DNA of 23,385 nt, from the NCBI GenBank assembly GCA_029779385.1, contig JAKPAQ010000464.1, positions 1 through 23,385 of the forward strand. Direction: 5' to 3'. The notes beneath the pieces were generated by a model. It was given only the letters and a program-made list of their open reading frames with translations. It did no database searches and was not told the origin of the DNA. Both the position numbers and the translations under genes were made by a program. Source of the stretch: Actinomycetes bacterium. Lineage in GTDB: Bacteria > Actinomycetota > Actinomycetes > Propionibacteriales > Nocardioidaceae. The first letter of the stretch is position 1. The number at the start of each line of letters is the position of its first letter. Shown here piece by piece: positions 15,158 through 22,807 of this stretch.

Positions 15158-16623
15158 CGGTGGACACAGACCACATCGCGCGTCTGCGGGCCGCGATCGA
15201 CGGGTTCACTGTCGATGCGGTTCACGCCCAACTTGGTGATCCGGCTTGGCGCGCGCTGGCCCGAAACGAAACGACCCCCGGGTTGCGGGCGACTGCCGAC
15301 GGGTCGAGGTTGTCGACCTTTATCCGGCTGTTCCAACTTCAAGCGGTCGTGGCTCGCCAGGCGGCCGCAGCGGCGTTTGCGGACGCCTGGCTCAGCGCCC
15401 AAGCGTTGGGCCTGGTCGAGGTTGACGGCGACCAGGTTCGCGCGGCCCTCGACCTGCGGCCCTACGGCGACGAAAACACCAACTGGTGGGTCGTTTGTGA
15501 CCTAACCCCTGGCCTTGACGGTCGCAAACACAGCCAGGACCCGCTGCACGTTCTGGGAATCAGCGAGGCTTCGTCGTCGCTGGCCCAGTTGACGGTTCGG
15601 CCGCAAGTCGACAGCGCCTTGGATCTTGGCACTGGCTGTGGCGTCCAAGCCCTGCACCTGTCCGGACATGCGAAACGAGTGGTCGGCACCGACGTCAATC
15701 CGCGGGCACTCGAACTGGCAGCGTTGACCGCAAGCCTGAACGGACTGGAGTTTGATCTTCGAAACGGCAGCCTGTTCGAACCGGTCGCCGGGGAAAAGTT
15801 CGACCTGATTTGCACGAACCCACCGTTCGTGGTTTCGCCGCCAGACGGCGATCGGTTGGTCTACCGCGAAACTGGTTTCGCCGGCGACGACGTGGTCCGG
15901 CAGATCATTTCGGGCGCCTCGGCTCACCTGAATGACGGTGGCTGGTGTCAGATCCTCGCGGCTTGGATTCACGAGGATGAACAGCCTTGGCAGGAGCGAC
16001 TGGCGGCCTGGATCGAACCGACCGGTTTGGATGCGTGGGTGGTTCAACGCGAGCGCGTCGACCTGCCCGAGTACGCCGAAATGTGGCTCGCCGATTCCGG
16101 TCGCTGGCATGGAAGCGACCACCTTGATCGCTACGACCGTTGGCTGTCGTGGTTCGCCGACTCGAAGATCGAAGCGATGGGCTTTGGCTGGATCACCTTG
16201 CGCAAAGCAGTCCGTGACGTGCCCCAAGTGCGAATCGAAGAGTGGGCCGCGCCGGTCAGTCAGCCGGTAAGCACCGATTTTGCGGCCTGGGCCGACCGTG
16301 CCGACTCGTTGGCCGCCGCCAACCTGCTCGACGTCCACTGGCGCGTTGGCGCCGATGTCATCCAAGAAACAGTTGGGCAGGTTGGCGCCGAAGATCCGGC
16401 GATCATCCGGGTCCAGCGAACCGGTGGACTTCGGCCAGCGAAACAACTCGACACGATTGAGGCCGGGCTGCTGTCTGCGAGCGACGGCGACTTGACCGCC
16501 GGGCAGATTCTCGACGCCTTAGCGCACCTGCTCGACCAAGATGCTGTCGAAGTTCGGCGCAGTTATGAGCCGGTGATCGCTGAACTCGTCGCCGATGGAT
16601 TCCTCACCGCTGCTAACGGTTGA
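15154..16623 (+). CDS. Large methyltransferase with NPPF motif (bldG-topA neighbourhood)
   Basis: The 489-residue protein has an N-terminal helical region (about 1-130), a central Rossmann methyltransferase and a C-terminal extension of about 200 residues. The SAM-binding motif is ALDLGTGCGVQALHL, with GTDVNPRALELA next. The catalytic loop is DLICTNPPFVVSP, the NPPY/F motif of enzymes that methylate an amide or amino nitrogen (PrmC, RsmC and N6-adenine types). Similar proteins are known beside topA in other actinobacteria. The start is TTG 15154, overlapping the STAS stop; GTG 15160 is an alternative two codons in. It ends four bases before the convergent MFS stop. The target (protein glutamine, rRNA or other) is not evident. 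Confidence 0.88.
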   Translation: MTVDTDHIARLRAAIDGFTVDAVHAQLGDPAWRALARNETTPGLRATADGSRLSTFIRLFQLQAVVARQAAAAAFADAWLSAQALGLVEVDGDQVRAALDLRPYGDENTNWWVVCDLTPGLDGRKHSQDPLHVLGISEASSSLAQLTVRPQVDSALDLGTGCGVQALHLSGHAKRVVGTDVNPRALELAALTASLNGLEFDLRNGSLFEPVAGEKFDLICTNPPFVVSPPDGDRLVYRETGFAGDDVVRQIISGASAHLNDGGWCQILAAWIHEDEQPWQERLAAWIEPTGLDAWVVQRERVDLPEYAEMWLADSGRWHGSDHLDRYDRWLSWFADSKIEAMGFGWITLRKAVRDVPQVRIEEWAAPVSQPVSTDFAAWADRADSLAAANLLDVHWRVGADVIQETVGQVGAEDPAIIRVQRTGGLRPAKQLDTIEAGLLSASDGDLTAGQILDALAHLLDQDAVEVRRSYEPVIAELVADGFLTAANG

Positions 16624-16627
16624 GAAC

Positions 16628-17797
16628 TTAGCGTCGGGCCTTGGCAGTCACTGCCCGTTGCCCGCCTAGTGAAACGACAGCGATGGCGGTGGCCACCGCG
16701 CCGCCGACGGCGAAGCCAGCCCACGCCCCCCAATGGTCAATGCCAAATCCGACCAGTGGGGCGGCCACTGCTCCACCGATCGTGAAGGCGGTCGCCTGCC
16801 AGCCCATCGCCTCACCGCGGACGGACTCCTCGGTTAGTTTGGCGATCCATTCGGTGCAGGCGGTCATGATCGGGGCGCACAACAGTCCGGCCGGGATCGT
16901 CGCGAGGGCGAGAGTCCACGGGGCATGGGCGATGCCAATGGGGATAGTAAGTAGGCCCATTGCTAATAACAGGTGGGACGGCCGTGTCGAAACGGGTCGC
17001 ATGCCGTAGACCAGCCCGCCGACCAACGAGGAGAACCCCCAGCCGAGATAAACCAGTCCGACTAGTTCAATTGCGTCCAACTCGCGCAAGGCGGCGATGA
17101 TGCCCAGGTCGGTGGCCATGAGCGCGATCATCGAGCCACCCGAGACTAGGAACAAGAACAGCAGATCGCGCGTGACCCAAGTGCGCGCCGGTTGGCGCTG
17201 GTGTGATTCGGCGGCGTTGCTGCGAGTCGGCGGATTCAGTTTCCACAAAATGCCCAGTCCGATCGCGACGGTTGCCGCCACAGTCAACAGGGCAATGTCG
17301 GGCGAAGCCATCACCACCAGTGCACCAGCGGCGGCCGGCCCGATGATGAAGGATGCTTCGGCCACCACCGAATCGAGAGCAAATGCGCTGCGGTGCATCC
17401 GCTGCGGCAGGGTTGCGGCCAGCGAAACTCGCACGACTGAATGCACCGGCGCAATGAAAAGTCCGGCGACAAAGGCAAGTGGCAACAGCCACCAGAAGCT
17501 AACCATTGTGACGATTGGATAGACGACCGCCAAGGTCACTAGCGAGGGCATAAGGGCGCGGCGAAGGCCGGCTTTATCGATCAGTCGTCCGCGCCACGGA
17601 GAGCCGATTGCGGCGCCCACGGTTTCGGCCGCAGCGACGAGTCCGGCTTGGCCGTAAGTGCCGCCCAACCCTTCGACCACTAACAGGGTCAACACCAGCG
17701 GCAGCGCCATCATTGGGATGCGCGCAAGGAACGCTGCGAGGTAAAGCGGGAGCACGCCAGGGGTCCTAAGGACTGCTGAATAGGTGACTTTCTCCAC
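16628..17797 (-). CDS. MFS transporter
   Basis: This major facilitator superfamily permease (about 389 residues) has about 12 hydrophobic helices and a typical cytoplasmic loop after helix 2, GSPWRGRLIDKAGLRRALMP. A long hydrophilic centre (KLNPPTRSNAAESHQRQPARTW) separates the two six-helix halves. It would act as a proton-linked exporter or uptake carrier; the substrate is unknown. The open frame reaches a TTG at 17833. I prefer GTG 17797 because GGGAGA (17807-17812) precedes it by nine bases and the family usually starts just before LRTPGVLPLYLAAFLARIP. It is divergent from topA. Confidence 0.9.
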   Translation of the reverse strand: MEKVTYSAVLRTPGVLPLYLAAFLARIPMMALPLVLTLLVVEGLGGTYGQAGLVAAAETVGAAIGSPWRGRLIDKAGLRRALMPSLVTLAVVYPIVTMVSFWWLLPLAFVAGLFIAPVHSVVRVSLAATLPQRMHRSAFALDSVVAEASFIIGPAAAGALVVMASPDIALLTVAATVAIGLGILWKLNPPTRSNAAESHQRQPARTWVTRDLLFLFLVSGGSMIALMATDLGIIAALRELDAIELVGLVYLGWGFSSLVGGLVYGMRPVSTRPSHLLLAMGLLTIPIGIAHAPWTLALATIPAGLLCAPIMTACTEWIAKLTEESVRGEAMGWQATAFTIGGAVAAPLVGFGIDHWGAWAGFAVGGAVATAIAVVSLGGQRAVTAKARR

Positions 17798-17814
17798 TCG
17801 CCCAATTCTCCCAT

Positions 17815-17830
17815 CTGTGACACCTGTGAC
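17815..17830. repeat. Direct repeat CTGTGAC between MFS gene and topA
   Basis: CTGTGAC occurs at 17815-17821 and 17824-17830, spaced nine bases start to start. It may be a regulator site for either divergent gene, but no known consensus was recognised. Confidence 0.3.
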
Positions 17831-17852
17831 CAAAATGGTTGAGTAGACGCGC

Positions 17853-17858
17853 TACGGT
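17853..17858 (+). promoter_or_regulatory. Candidate -10 of topA
   Basis: TACGGT lies about 50 bases before ATG 17910 and would leave a leader of roughly 45 bases with a ribosome-binding site. No -35 hexamer at proper spacing was found. Confidence 0.35.
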
Positions 17859-17900
17859 GGGCCTCCGTTGGCCACTTCGTCAGCCCAGCAAGGTCAATCA

Positions 17901-17904
17901 GGAG
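17901..17904 (+). promoter_or_regulatory. Ribosome binding site of topA
   Basis: GGAG, within AGGAG, lies five bases before ATG 17910. It settles that start over the in-frame TTG at 17868. Confidence 0.75.
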
Positions 17905-17909
17905 CAGCA

Positions 17910-20618
17910 ATGACCACACTTGTGATCGTCGAGTCACCGAACAAGGTTCGGAGCATTCAGGCATACCTCGGTGACGATTACGTCGTCGATTCGTCCGTCG
18001 GCCACATCCGTGACTTGCCAAAGGGTGCCGATCAAGTGCCCGCCAAGTACAAGGGTGAGCCGTGGGCCAGGCTTGGCGTGAACATCGATAACGGCTTCGA
18101 GCCGGTCTATGTCGTGCCGGCTGACAAGAAGGCGCAGATCACCAAACTGAAGAAGTTGCTCAAGGATGCGGACGAACTCGTCCTGGCAACTGATGAGGAC
18201 CGCGAAGGCGAAGCAATCGCTTGGCACCTCTACGACGAGTTGAAGCCGAAGGTCCCGGTTAAGCGGATCGCGTTCAACGAGATCACCAAAGAGGCCATCA
18301 CCCGGGCGATCGCCAACCCGCGCGATATCGACCAGGACCTTGTCGACGCCCAAGAGACGCGTCGAATTTTGGACCGACTGTATGGCTACGAAGTCAGCCC
18401 GGTGTTGTGGAAGAAGGTCATGAGCGGGCTGTCGGCCGGACGAGTCCAGTCGGTGGCGACGCGCCTTGTCGTTGACCGCGAACGCGAGCGGATGGCGTTT
18501 CGGCTGGCTTCCTACTGGGACTTGGAGGCGACCTTTGACAGCGGTTCGGAGCCGGCGACGTTTAGTGCAAAACTGTCGAGCGTTGACGGCAAGCGGATCG
18601 CTTCGGGCTCGAACTTCGACAACACTGGTGTGCTCAAGGGTGATGTCGCCCACTTGGACGAGGCAGGTGCGGCCGCACTCGTCGAATCGCTCGCCGGACG
18701 GGACTTCGCAGTCAAGGCGGTCGAATCCAAGCCGTACACGCGGCGTCCCTATGCGCCGTTTAGAACGACGACCTTGCAGCAGGAAGCATCGCGCAGGCAC
18801 GGCTTTGGCGCCCAGCGCACGATGTCGATCGCCCAGAAGCTTTATGAGGGCGGCTTCATTACCTATATGCGTACCGACTCGGTGACGCTTTCGCAGACCG
18901 CGTTGACGGCGGCACGCGCACAGGTCAAGGAGCTTTACGGCGCCGACTACCTGCCCGAGAAGCCACGGGTTTACTCCTCGAAAGTTAAGAACGCTCAGGA
19001 AGCGCACGAAGCGATCCGCCCGGCTGGCGAGTCGTTCCGCACCCCCGCCGAAACGGGACTTTCAGGCGATGAGCGCAAGATCTACGAGATGATCTGGAAG
19101 CGCACGATCGCGTCGCAGATGGCCGACGCCAAGGGCAACCAGGTAGCAATACGAATCGGCGCCACCACCGCCGACGGCCGCGACGTGGTCTTCTCAGCGA
19201 GCGGACGCACGATCACCTTCCACGGTTTCCTCAAGGCCTATGTCGAGGCCACCGAGAATCCCGATGATGAGGGCGACGACCAGCAAACGAAACTGCCGAA
19301 CCTCACCGAAGGCGATGCGCTCGCGTTGCTGAACTTGGTGCCGGCCGGTCACCAGACGAAGCCGCCAGCGAGGTTCACTGAAGCGTCCTTGATCAAGGAA
19401 CTTGAGGACCGCGAAATCGGCCGGCCGTCGACGTACGCGTCGATTGTCAACACGATCCAACATCGCGGCTACGTCTACAAGAAGGGCACCGCGCTCGTTC
19501 CGGCGTGGGTCGCGTTCAGCGTCGTGCGGTTGCTTGAGCAGCACTTTGGTCGGCTCATCCAATACGAATTCACCGCCGAACTTGAAGACGTCCTCGATGA
19601 GGTCTCCAACGGCCGTGAGGATCGCCAAGCGGTGTTGGAGTCGTTCTGGGCTGGTCAAGGTGAACGCAGCACCGGTTTGAAATTGCTGATCGAAAACCTG
19701 CCTGAAATTGATGCGCGGGCGTTGTCCACCTTTGAGTTGGGCGATGGCGTTGCGGTGCGGGTTGGCCGCTACGGGCCCTATGTGGAAGGTCCGCCGCTGG
19801 TCGCATCGACCGATGGCGCCGACCCGACGCCGACTCGCGCGAACATCCCAGAAGATTTGCCGCCAGATGAGTTGACGCTGGAAAAGGCCATGGAACTTTT
19901 GGCCACTCCTGCCGGTCTGGAAAAGGAACTCGGTGTCCACCCAGAAACCGGGTTGGTGGTTGTCGCTAAGAATGGTCGTTACGGCCCCTACGTCACCGAG
20001 GCGCTGCCAGAGGGGGCGAAGAAGGGCACCAAGGCGCGAACGGCGAGCCTGTTCAAGTCGATGGATCTGGACTCGGTCACCCTCGAAGACGCGGTGCGGC
20101 TGTTGACGTTGCCGCGCGTCGTTGGTACTGACGTCGACGGGGTTGAAATTACCGCGCAGAACGGCCGCTACGGCCCGTACCTGAAAAAGGGGACCGATTC
20201 GCGGTCGATCGAGACCGAGGACCAGTTGCTGACGCTGACCGAGGAGCAGGCTCGGGCGATCTACGCGCAGCCAAAGACGTTCGGTCGCCGGGCGGCAGCA
20301 GCACCGTTGAAGGAACTTGGCGAAGATCCCACCAGCGGCAAGCCGATCGTGGCCAAAGACGGCCGCTTCGGCATGTATGTCACCGACGGGGAGTACAACG
20401 CAACTTTGCGCAAGGGCGACGACTTGGAAACGTTGACGCACGAGCGGGCGGTTGAACTCCTAGCCGAACGGCGAGCGAAGGGTCCGGCGAAAAAGGGCGC
20501 TAAGAAAACGGCGAAAAAGTCAACCAAGAAAGCCCCGGCAAAAAAGGCCGCGAAGAAGACCGCGAAAAAGTCAACCAAGAAAGCCCCGGCAAAGAAAGCC
20601 GCCAAGAAAACATCCTGA
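17910..20618 (+). CDS. topA: DNA topoisomerase I (type IA)
   Basis: TopA relaxes negative supercoils through a transient 5'-phosphotyrosine link. The 902-residue protein opens with LVIVESPNK. The TOPRIM acidic set is in ATDEDREGEAIAWHL (Asp95, Asp97, Glu99), SAGRVQSVA lies in the core, and the catalytic tyrosine is Tyr319 in GFITYMRTDS. As in other actinobacterial enzymes, the C-terminal zinc fingers of E. coli TopA are absent and are replaced by repeated units with NGRYGPYV (three or four copies, about 625-850). A lysine-rich tail follows that ends in two 17-residue AKK repeats; in mycobacteria and Streptomyces such tails raise processivity. ATG 17910 is fixed by AGGAG upstream. It is probably essential. 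It is divergent from the MFS gene and ends 52 bases before aqpZ. Confidence 0.98.
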   Translation: MTTLVIVESPNKVRSIQAYLGDDYVVDSSVGHIRDLPKGADQVPAKYKGEPWARLGVNIDNGFEPVYVVPADKKAQITKLKKLLKDADELVLATDEDREGEAIAWHLYDELKPKVPVKRIAFNEITKEAITRAIANPRDIDQDLVDAQETRRILDRLYGYEVSPVLWKKVMSGLSAGRVQSVATRLVVDRERERMAFRLASYWDLEATFDSGSEPATFSAKLSSVDGKRIASGSNFDNTGVLKGDVAHLDEAGAAALVESLAGRDFAVKAVESKPYTRRPYAPFRTTTLQQEASRRHGFGAQRTMSIAQKLYEGGFITYMRTDSVTLSQTALTAARAQVKELYGADYLPEKPRVYSSKVKNAQEAHEAIRPAGESFRTPAETGLSGDERKIYEMIWKRTIASQMADAKGNQVAIRIGATTADGRDVVFSASGRTITFHGFLKAYVEATENPDDEGDDQQTKLPNLTEGDALALLNLVPAGHQTKPPARFTEASLIKELEDREIGRPSTYASIVNTIQHRGYVYKKGTALVPAWVAFSVVRLLEQHFGRLIQYEFTAELEDVLDEVSNGREDRQAVLESFWAGQGERSTGLKLLIENLPEIDARALSTFELGDGVAVRVGRYGPYVEGPPLVASTDGADPTPTRANIPEDLPPDELTLEKAMELLATPAGLEKELGVHPETGLVVVAKNGRYGPYVTEALPEGAKKGTKARTASLFKSMDLDSVTLEDAVRLLTLPRVVGTDVDGVEITAQNGRYGPYLKKGTDSRSIETEDQLLTLTEEQARAIYAQPKTFGRRAAAAPLKELGEDPTSGKPIVAKDGRFGMYVTDGEYNATLRKGDDLETLTHERAVELLAERRAKGPAKKGAKKTAKKSTKKAPAKKAAKKTAKKSTKKAPAKKAAKKTS
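20511..20612 (+). repeat. 51-bp tandem duplication in the topA tail
   Basis: Two in-frame 51-bp units (20511-20561 and 20562-20612) are identical over their first 32 bases and nearly so beyond. Each encodes AKKSTKKAPAKKAAKKT. They form the C-terminal basic tail of TopA. Confidence 0.85.
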
Positions 20619-20633
20619 GTTGGGATGCAGTGC

Positions 20634-20667
20634 GTGACTAGTCCGCGTTTGCGGGTCTAGAGTCACG
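20634..20667. other. Bulged hairpin between topA and aqpZ
   Basis: GTGA/TCAC, CTAG/CTAG and TCCGC/GCGGG can stack into a 13-pair stem with small bulges and a GTTT loop. It begins 16 bases after the topA stop, and its right arm contains the aqpZ -10. No T-run follows. It may be a weak terminator, or a regulator site over the aqpZ promoter. Confidence 0.45.
20658..20663 (+). promoter_or_regulatory. Predicted -10 of leaderless aqpZ transcript
   Basis: TAGAGT is followed by seven bases and then ATG 20671. GTGACT at 20634-20639, 18 bases upstream, is a possible weak -35. Confidence 0.6.
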
Positions 20668-20670
20668 GGC

Positions 20671-21396
20671 ATGAACTACCCGCTTTCGCAACGACTTGGT
20701 GCTGAGGCACTGGGGACCTTCTGGCTGGTCTTCGGTGGTTGTGGCACGGCGATTTTCGCCACCACAAACCCCGATGTTGGGGTCGGCTGGCTCGGTGTGG
20801 CATTTGCATTCGGTTTGACCGTGCTCACTGGCGCCTACGCGTTCGGTCCGGTATCTGGGGGTCACTTCAACCCGGCCGTCTCGGTTGGTTTGGCCTGCGC
20901 GAAGCGGTTCGCCTGGAAGGACGTACCCGGCTACGCCGCCGCTCAAATTGCCGGCGCCACGATCGCCGGTGCGGTGCTGCTGCTGATCGCCAAAGGAATC
21001 GAGGGCGGGTTTGATCCGGTGGCTACCGGATTCGCTTCGAACGGCTACGGCGAACGCTCGCCGATGGGCTACAACCTGACTTCAGTGTTGATCGCAGAAA
21101 CCGTACTTACTGCGGTGTTCTTGTTCGTGATCCTCGGTGCGACCGCCAAGCGAGCCGCTGTCGGCTTTGCCGGACTTTCCATCGGTTTGACGTTGACGCT
21201 GATCCACCTGATCAGCATCCCGATTTCTAACACCTCGGTGAACCCGGCGCGCTCGCTGGGTGTTGCCTGGTTCGCTGGTCCGGACGCGATGATGCAAGTT
21301 TGGGCTTTTATCCTCGCGCCAGTTGTCGGTGCCGCAATTGCCGGGCTGCTCCACGATCGAATTTTGGGTTCAGACAGCGAGTATGCCGAAGCGTGA
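20671..21396 (+). CDS. aqpZ: Aquaporin Z
   Basis: The 241-residue MIP-family channel has six helices and two half-helix loops, with both NPA motifs intact: GGHFNPAVSVG (NPA 67-69) and NTSVNPARSLG (191-194). The selectivity filter looks water-specific, as in AqpZ: a Phe near 46-48, His179, Thr188 and Arg194. Glycerol facilitators carry smaller residues there. It would move water across the inner membrane during osmotic change. ATG 20671 is supported by a -10 hexamer seven bases upstream. Its stop overlaps the next start (GTGA), so it is coupled to the Pr6Pr gene. Confidence 0.95.
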   Translation: MNYPLSQRLGAEALGTFWLVFGGCGTAIFATTNPDVGVGWLGVAFAFGLTVLTGAYAFGPVSGGHFNPAVSVGLACAKRFAWKDVPGYAAAQIAGATIAGAVLLLIAKGIEGGFDPVATGFASNGYGERSPMGYNLTSVLIAETVLTAVFLFVILGATAKRAAVGFAGLSIGLTLTLIHLISIPISNTSVNPARSLGVAWFAGPDAMMQVWAFILAPVVGAAIAGLLHDRILGSDSEYAEA

Positions 21397-22046
21397 CTAG
21401 ATTCCAATTCCGGTGGCACGTCGTCACGACTTTGGTCGTGGCGACGACGCTGTTTGGCCAGTTGGCTTCCAGCATCAGCGGCGGCATGTCGCCGGTCGAC
21501 TTCTTTAGTTATTTCACGATCCAGTCAAACTCGTTGGTGCTTGCCGCTGAACTGTCGATCGTGCTGGGCCTTGGCGTTGGGGCCACTTGGTTTCGGCTGC
21601 TCCGTCTTGCGGCTCTCACTGGAATAACCGTTACGTTCTGTGTTTACGCCGTCCTTATCGGGCCGAAAGTTAGCCTGACTGGAATCGACTGGTGGCTTGA
21701 TCAGGGTCTTCATGTCGTCACGCCGTTGCTGGCCGTGTTCGCACAGGTCATCGTTGGACCGCGGACTCGATTCGACTGGCGGGACCTTTTGTTTGTCGGC
21801 TGGCCGGTGGCGTGGCTTGCCTGGACATTTAGTCGCGTTGCGTGGGGCAATCCCCGCTTCCCGATGCCCGATGAGTCATTCGCAACGGTGCCTTACGACT
21901 TTCTGGATACTGAGTTGAACGGGACCGGGGCGGTAATGGTCACGGTCGTGCTGATCACCGCATTCTTGCTCGCAATCGCGGCCGGTTTCATCGCGGTTTC
22001 ACGACGATCCAGCGCATCACCCGTGGCTGCGCCGGTAGTGAAATAG
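21393..22046 (+). CDS. Pr6Pr family membrane protein
   Basis: The 217-residue protein has six hydrophobic segments. Family-like features are FFSYFTIQSNSLVLAAELS (21483-21555 region), WWLDQGLHVVTPLLAVFAQVIVGPR and RFPMPDESFATVPYDFLD. These match Pr6Pr membrane proteins (predicted six-helix, FAR-17a/AIG1-like), for which no bacterial function is established. The conserved His in DQGLHVVTP may correspond to the catalytic His of the eukaryotic AIG1-type lipid hydrolases, but that is speculation. The start GTG 21393 is inside the aqpZ stop overlap; the longer frame upstream overlaps aqpZ and is not real. Confidence 0.8.
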   Translation: MTRFQFRWHVVTTLVVATTLFGQLASSISGGMSPVDFFSYFTIQSNSLVLAAELSIVLGLGVGATWFRLLRLAALTGITVTFCVYAVLIGPKVSLTGIDWWLDQGLHVVTPLLAVFAQVIVGPRTRFDWRDLLFVGWPVAWLAWTFSRVAWGNPRFPMPDESFATVPYDFLDTELNGTGAVMVTVVLITAFLLAIAAGFIAVSRRSSASPVAAPVVK

Positions 22047-22134
22047 CGTCGTGACGATGTTCCGACTCGTAGCGCCATGCGATCGAGCCGAATCGCGTCC
22101 GGCCCCATCGCGAGACGATGTCGCCCCGTCCGAC

Positions 22135-22140
22135 TAGGCT
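22135..22140 (+). promoter_or_regulatory. Predicted -10 of leaderless tmk transcript
   Basis: TAGGCT is followed by seven bases and then ATG 22148. The 101-base gap before tmk also holds short inverted repeats (GCGAT/ATCGC at 22079-22096; CATCG/CGATG at 22106-22120) too weak to name. Confidence 0.55.
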
Positions 22141-22147
22141 CGCCCCC

Positions 22148-22807
22148 ATGCAGTCCTCGTCCGAACCGCTGGTCACCGAAGTCGGCGTTTTTGTTGCGTT
22201 CGAGGGTGGAGAAGGCTCGGGGAAGTCGACTCAGTCTCGGCTCTTGGCCGACTGGCTCCAGGCCGGCGGCTATTGCGCCCTGCTGACGCGCGAGCCAGGC
22301 GGCACGCAGGTCGGTTCGGCGCTGCGATCGATCTTGCTCGACCCGGCCACTGGCGAATTGTCGCCTCGTACCGAAGCGCTCATTTATGCCGCCGATAAGG
22401 CCGAGCACGTCGACACGATGATTTTGCCGGCACTTGCCGACGGGCAAGTCGTGATCACCGATCGTTACGTCGATTCGACACTCGCCTATCAGGGTGCGGG
22501 CCGCGACCTACTGCTGAGCGAGCTTGAACCGCTGGCTAGGTGGGCGACCGCTGACCTTCGACCGCACCTGACCGTTGTCCTGGACGTAGATCCGCGGATC
22601 GGCTTAGGACGAGCCGGGGAACCGGACCGAATCGAACGCGAACCGCTAGCGTTCCACGAGCGAGTCCGTCAGCATTTTCTCGATTTGGCTGCGGCCGATA
22701 CGGCCCACTATCTGGTAATTGATGCTGATGGTGAGCCCGAAGAGATTCACGCGCTCGTGCAGTCCGCGATCACCCCATGGCTGCAACAGGCGAAGGCAGC
22801 AAATTGA
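22148..22807 (+). CDS. tmk: Thymidylate kinase
   Basis: The enzyme phosphorylates dTMP to dTDP for DNA synthesis. The 219-residue protein has the P-loop FEGGEGSGKSTQ (18-29), LLTREPGGTQVGSALRSILL, the DRY-type motif VVITDRYVDSTLAYQGAGR and DPRIGLGRAGEPDRIE as the lid region. The length and motifs match bacterial Tmk. The start ATG 22148 fits both the conserved N-terminus and the leaderless -10 hexamer; an in-frame ATG at 22118 would add ten unlikely residues. The stop overlaps the TTG start of the holB gene (TTGA), the usual tmk-holB arrangement. Confidence 0.96.
   Translation: MQSSSEPLVTEVGVFVAFEGGEGSGKSTQSRLLADWLQAGGYCALLTREPGGTQVGSALRSILLDPATGELSPRTEALIYAADKAEHVDTMILPALADGQVVITDRYVDSTLAYQGAGRDLLLSELEPLARWATADLRPHLTVVLDVDPRIGLGRAGEPDRIEREPLAFHERVRQHFLDLAAADTAHYLVIDADGEPEEIHALVQSAITPWLQQAKAAN

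Noticed and set aside
15502..16446. 314-codon minus-strand frame opposite the NPPF methyltransferase
   Set aside because: Shadow of a gene with intact SAM-binding and NPPF motifs; no family features of its own.
17815..17830. CRP-type site (TGTGA...TCACA)
   Set aside because: The TGTGA halves are direct, not inverted, so the CRP/FNR palindrome is not formed.
19194..20441. 415-codon minus-strand frame inside topA
   Set aside because: Long open antisense frames are normal opposite GC-rich genes; no domain or start signal was seen.
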